This document shows positions 6,377 to 8,079 of a stretch of DNA of 8,079 nt, piece after piece (within the stretch, counting starts at the first letter, position 1; each line of letters opens with the position of its first letter). Both the position numbers and the translations under genes were made by a program. The notes beneath the pieces were generated by a model that searched no databases, was not told where the DNA came from, and saw nothing but the letters and a program-made list of their open reading frames with translations. The DNA lies in contig CAKKRA010000213.1 of NCBI GenBank assembly GCA_919902475.1, positions 1-8,079 of the forward strand, in the 5' to 3' direction. The stretch is from Nitrospiria bacterium (GTDB taxonomy: Bacteria > Nitrospirota > CAKKRA01 > 9FT-COMBO-42-15).

Positions 6377-8079
6377 CTAAGGCCCTTCGACGGCGCCGAT
6401 GTCAATCACGCCATTCTGCGGCCGGCTGATGCGGAAAAAATCCGACCAGACCGGGACGGCGAAACCCGCTTCCCTGGCATAACTGCCGGCGGTGAGGCTG
6501 AAATCTGTGGGTGAAGATGGAGTGGCAGAGACCCATGCTGGAAAAGTGTTCTTTATTTGAGCGGGTGTTGAGTTGTTTGACTGAACCAGGCCGCCACCAC
6601 CCGTGCCATTGACCACCATCGCTGACGTTGAGAGTGGCGCATAAGCCAGGTTGTTTTGCACCGTAACATTGGTGGAAGTCGTATCTATCTTGACGACTGA
6701 AAACTCAGAACCACTGTTACCTCTATATGCCGTATTGCTGTAAATCCTTATGTCATAAGGTGGGTGCGCAGCGCTGGTAGACATGTAGAGCGTAGGTTCA
6801 AAACAAGCCACCCAAGGAGCACCGCTGGTCATATCGCATATATTATTTCGGGCAGTGGTTTCATAGCTGTGAATTACAACCGCCCTTTGCGTAAGATTGT
6901 TACCCGCCTGGAACCAGTTGCGTTCAACGATGATATCGCGCACCCGTTCGTCCCTAAAAAGATCTCGGGGTCCCATAACAACCAAATATGGACTACTATC
7001 ACCGATAAACTTGTTGTCGGAAATAACGACTTGCTCGGTGTAGCCGCTAGTTGCTGCAAATGGACCAATAGGGTGCGTGTTGGTAAGGTATCCGTACCCA
7101 GGTGTTGGTAACACTCCATCTGCCGTTGGTACTAAACATGTACCAGTTGGACTTGTGGAGTCGCACCAAGATGGGCCATGCATCTTAAGCGCAAGATTCA
7201 GGCTTGATCTGGCAATGGTGTTATTAGCAATCACTCCTTTGCTTATGTACGGGGTTCGCACTACATGCGAGCCAGAGCCTGCGGCGTTGACCATATCCCC
7301 AAGCTCGTTACCCATAATGGAAAAATGTTGAGCGGACGCGAATATTCTCCAACCACTTGCTAAGCCAACAACTGGAGTAATAGTCGAATCAACTACAGCC
7401 ATCTCATCATACATAGCGTGTGTAGGTTTGCCGTTAGTGTGATGCCATTCCAGCATGGAGCCGTTGAACAAAATGCCGTCCTTGATATCGTGCATGTTCA
7501 TATTAAGGACGAGAACTTGTTTGATTGAGCCTTGAGTGTCTATCCCCACCGAGTTAGTTTTACTAAGCCCATCAAACTCCAGGTCGATTATCCGCCAGTC
7601 CTTAATGTCTGGAGTATTTGCGCTGGATAAGTTTAGTATCGGTGCATTATTCGCAGTCTGCGCACCCGTCATCTGCACAACAGGCGCCGCGCCTGTACCA
7701 AACGCCCCCACGATCCCGGGCCCCGTAACAGTTATTGCAGCAGGCGATGCCGCTGTAAACGTTTCCCCGCGACGGAAAAGCAATCTCTTTGATGTGGTTT
7801 GATTCGCAATGGCTGTTACAAAGTCTGAAGAGGTTGTCTGTGTAGCGCCCGCGGGGCATCCCGTGAAGGTTCCTGACGTGGAGATGCAAATCGTGTTGCC
7901 GCCCGCAAACACCGCATCCGGGTTCTGCACCGTAATGGTCGTATTGGTGGTGTCGGTGTTGGCGCCATCGAAGGCGGTCAGGGTAACGGTGTAGGTGCCG
8001 GGGGTTTCAAACACATGGGCCGCGACCGGTCCGGTGGCGGAGTTTTTGCTGCTGACGCCGGGTTGAGCGCCGCTGGCCC
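6377..8079 (-). CDS. PKD domain plus right-handed parallel beta-helix secreted protein, N-terminus missing
   Basis: The frame stays open to the window edge, so the true start lies beyond 8079; an internal GTG at 8014 is not a credible start. The visible 566 residues begin with the second half of a PKD domain (about 1-51, with FETPGTYTVTLTAFD at 23-37). A Gly/Thr/Ser-rich segment follows, containing NTICIS and FTGCPAG. From about residue 155 comes a ladder of Asn-bearing turns (VVISDNKF, IIVERNWF, TARNNI, IRIYSNTAY, VTVQNNLAY) typical of right-handed parallel beta-helices. The end, NGVIDIGAVEGP, matches the DIGA.E-type close of many such proteins. Three nearby cysteine pairs and no predicted cytoplasmic motif suggest an exported, disulfide-bearing protein. 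The family often binds or cleaves polysaccharide, but I see no catalytic signature, so the function is unknown. Codon use differs from the left block. It resembles proteobacterial surface proteins. Confidence 0.85.
   Translation of the reverse strand, partial: ASGAQPGVSSKNSATGPVAAHVFETPGTYTVTLTAFDGANTDTTNTTITVQNPDAVFAGGNTICISTSGTFTGCPAGATQTTSSDFVTAIANQTTSKRLLFRRGETFTAASPAAITVTGPGIVGAFGTGAAPVVQMTGAQTANNAPILNLSSANTPDIKDWRIIDLEFDGLSKTNSVGIDTQGSIKQVLVLNMNMHDIKDGILFNGSMLEWHHTNGKPTHAMYDEMAVVDSTITPVVGLASGWRIFASAQHFSIMGNELGDMVNAAGSGSHVVRTPYISKGVIANNTIARSSLNLALKMHGPSWCDSTSPTGTCLVPTADGVLPTPGYGYLTNTHPIGPFAATSGYTEQVVISDNKFIGDSSPYLVVMGPRDLFRDERVRDIIVERNWFQAGNNLTQRAVVIHSYETTARNNICDMTSGAPWVACFEPTLYMSTSAAHPPYDIRIYSNTAYRGNSGSEFSVVKIDTTSTNVTVQNNLAYAPLSTSAMVVNGTGGGGLVQSNNSTPAQIKNTFPAWVSATPSSPTDFSLTAGSYAREAGFAVPVWSDFFRISRPQNGVIDIGAVEGP

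Noticed and set aside
6332..6514. The gatA frame stays open for about 60 codons after its TAA, suggesting a longer gene with a premature stop
   Set aside because: HKKRPAI is the normal GatA end. The extension is antisense to the beta-helix gene and is rich in codons that mirror it.
6764..7994. Several plus-strand and alternate-frame open frames opposite the PKD/beta-helix gene
   Set aside because: The minus-strand frame is open for the whole 1.7 kb and carries clear PKD and beta-helix patterns; the others do not.
1..8079. CRISPR array, tRNA/rRNA gene, transposase, integrase, toxin-antitoxin or phage genes
   Set aside because: I read both strands and saw no regularly spaced repeats, no tRNA-like fold with a CCA-type acceptor stem, and no protein with such motifs. 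The cloverleaf at 1970-2040 has no T-loop or anticodon-arm sequence features and is not a tRNA.

Overview
The window has two parts that do not look like the same genome. Bases 1 to about 6331 are a compact, plus-strand housekeeping block of moderate to low GC (40% and 50% in two 60-base lines I counted). Its arginine codons are mostly AGG/AGA and its isoleucine codons often ATA. The proteins look like those of an anaerobic Nitrospirota- or Desulfobacterota-type bacterium, probably metagenomic. That taxonomic guess rests on protein feel, operon style and repeat types, not on a search. Bases about 6377 to 8079 hold one minus-strand gene, open at the window edge, with higher GC (48 to 63% in sampled lines), different codon use and the look of a proteobacterial secreted protein.

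Layout: a hairpin-bearing repeat (6-41) lies upstream of glmS (80-1912). A 147-base gap follows, holding a possible promoter and a 71-base element that can fold as a four-way cloverleaf (1970-2040). Next is a tight run of four genes: uvrD/pcrA helicase (2060-4213), gatC (4210-4497, ATGA overlap), panD (4510-4863, TTG start) and gatA (4877-6331, TTG start). A 45-base gap (6332-6376) then leads to the convergent end of a PKD plus parallel beta-helix surface protein (6377-8079, N-terminus missing).

How the genes work together: GlmS makes glucosamine-6-phosphate for the cell envelope. UvrD/PcrA unwinds DNA in repair. GatC and GatA are two of the three subunits of the GatCAB tRNA amidotransferase. 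PanD makes beta-alanine for pantothenate and CoA. The intact catalytic residues in GlmS, UvrD, PanD and GatA say these are working core genes. panD sitting between gatC and gatA is the most unusual gene order. gatB does not follow gatA; the compositionally foreign block starts there instead. The simplest readings are a chimeric contig join or a recent insertion or rearrangement between 6332 and 6376.

I found no convincing new defence, mobile or biosynthetic system. The points most worth a second look are the junction, the cloverleaf repeat, and the gatC-panD-gatA order.
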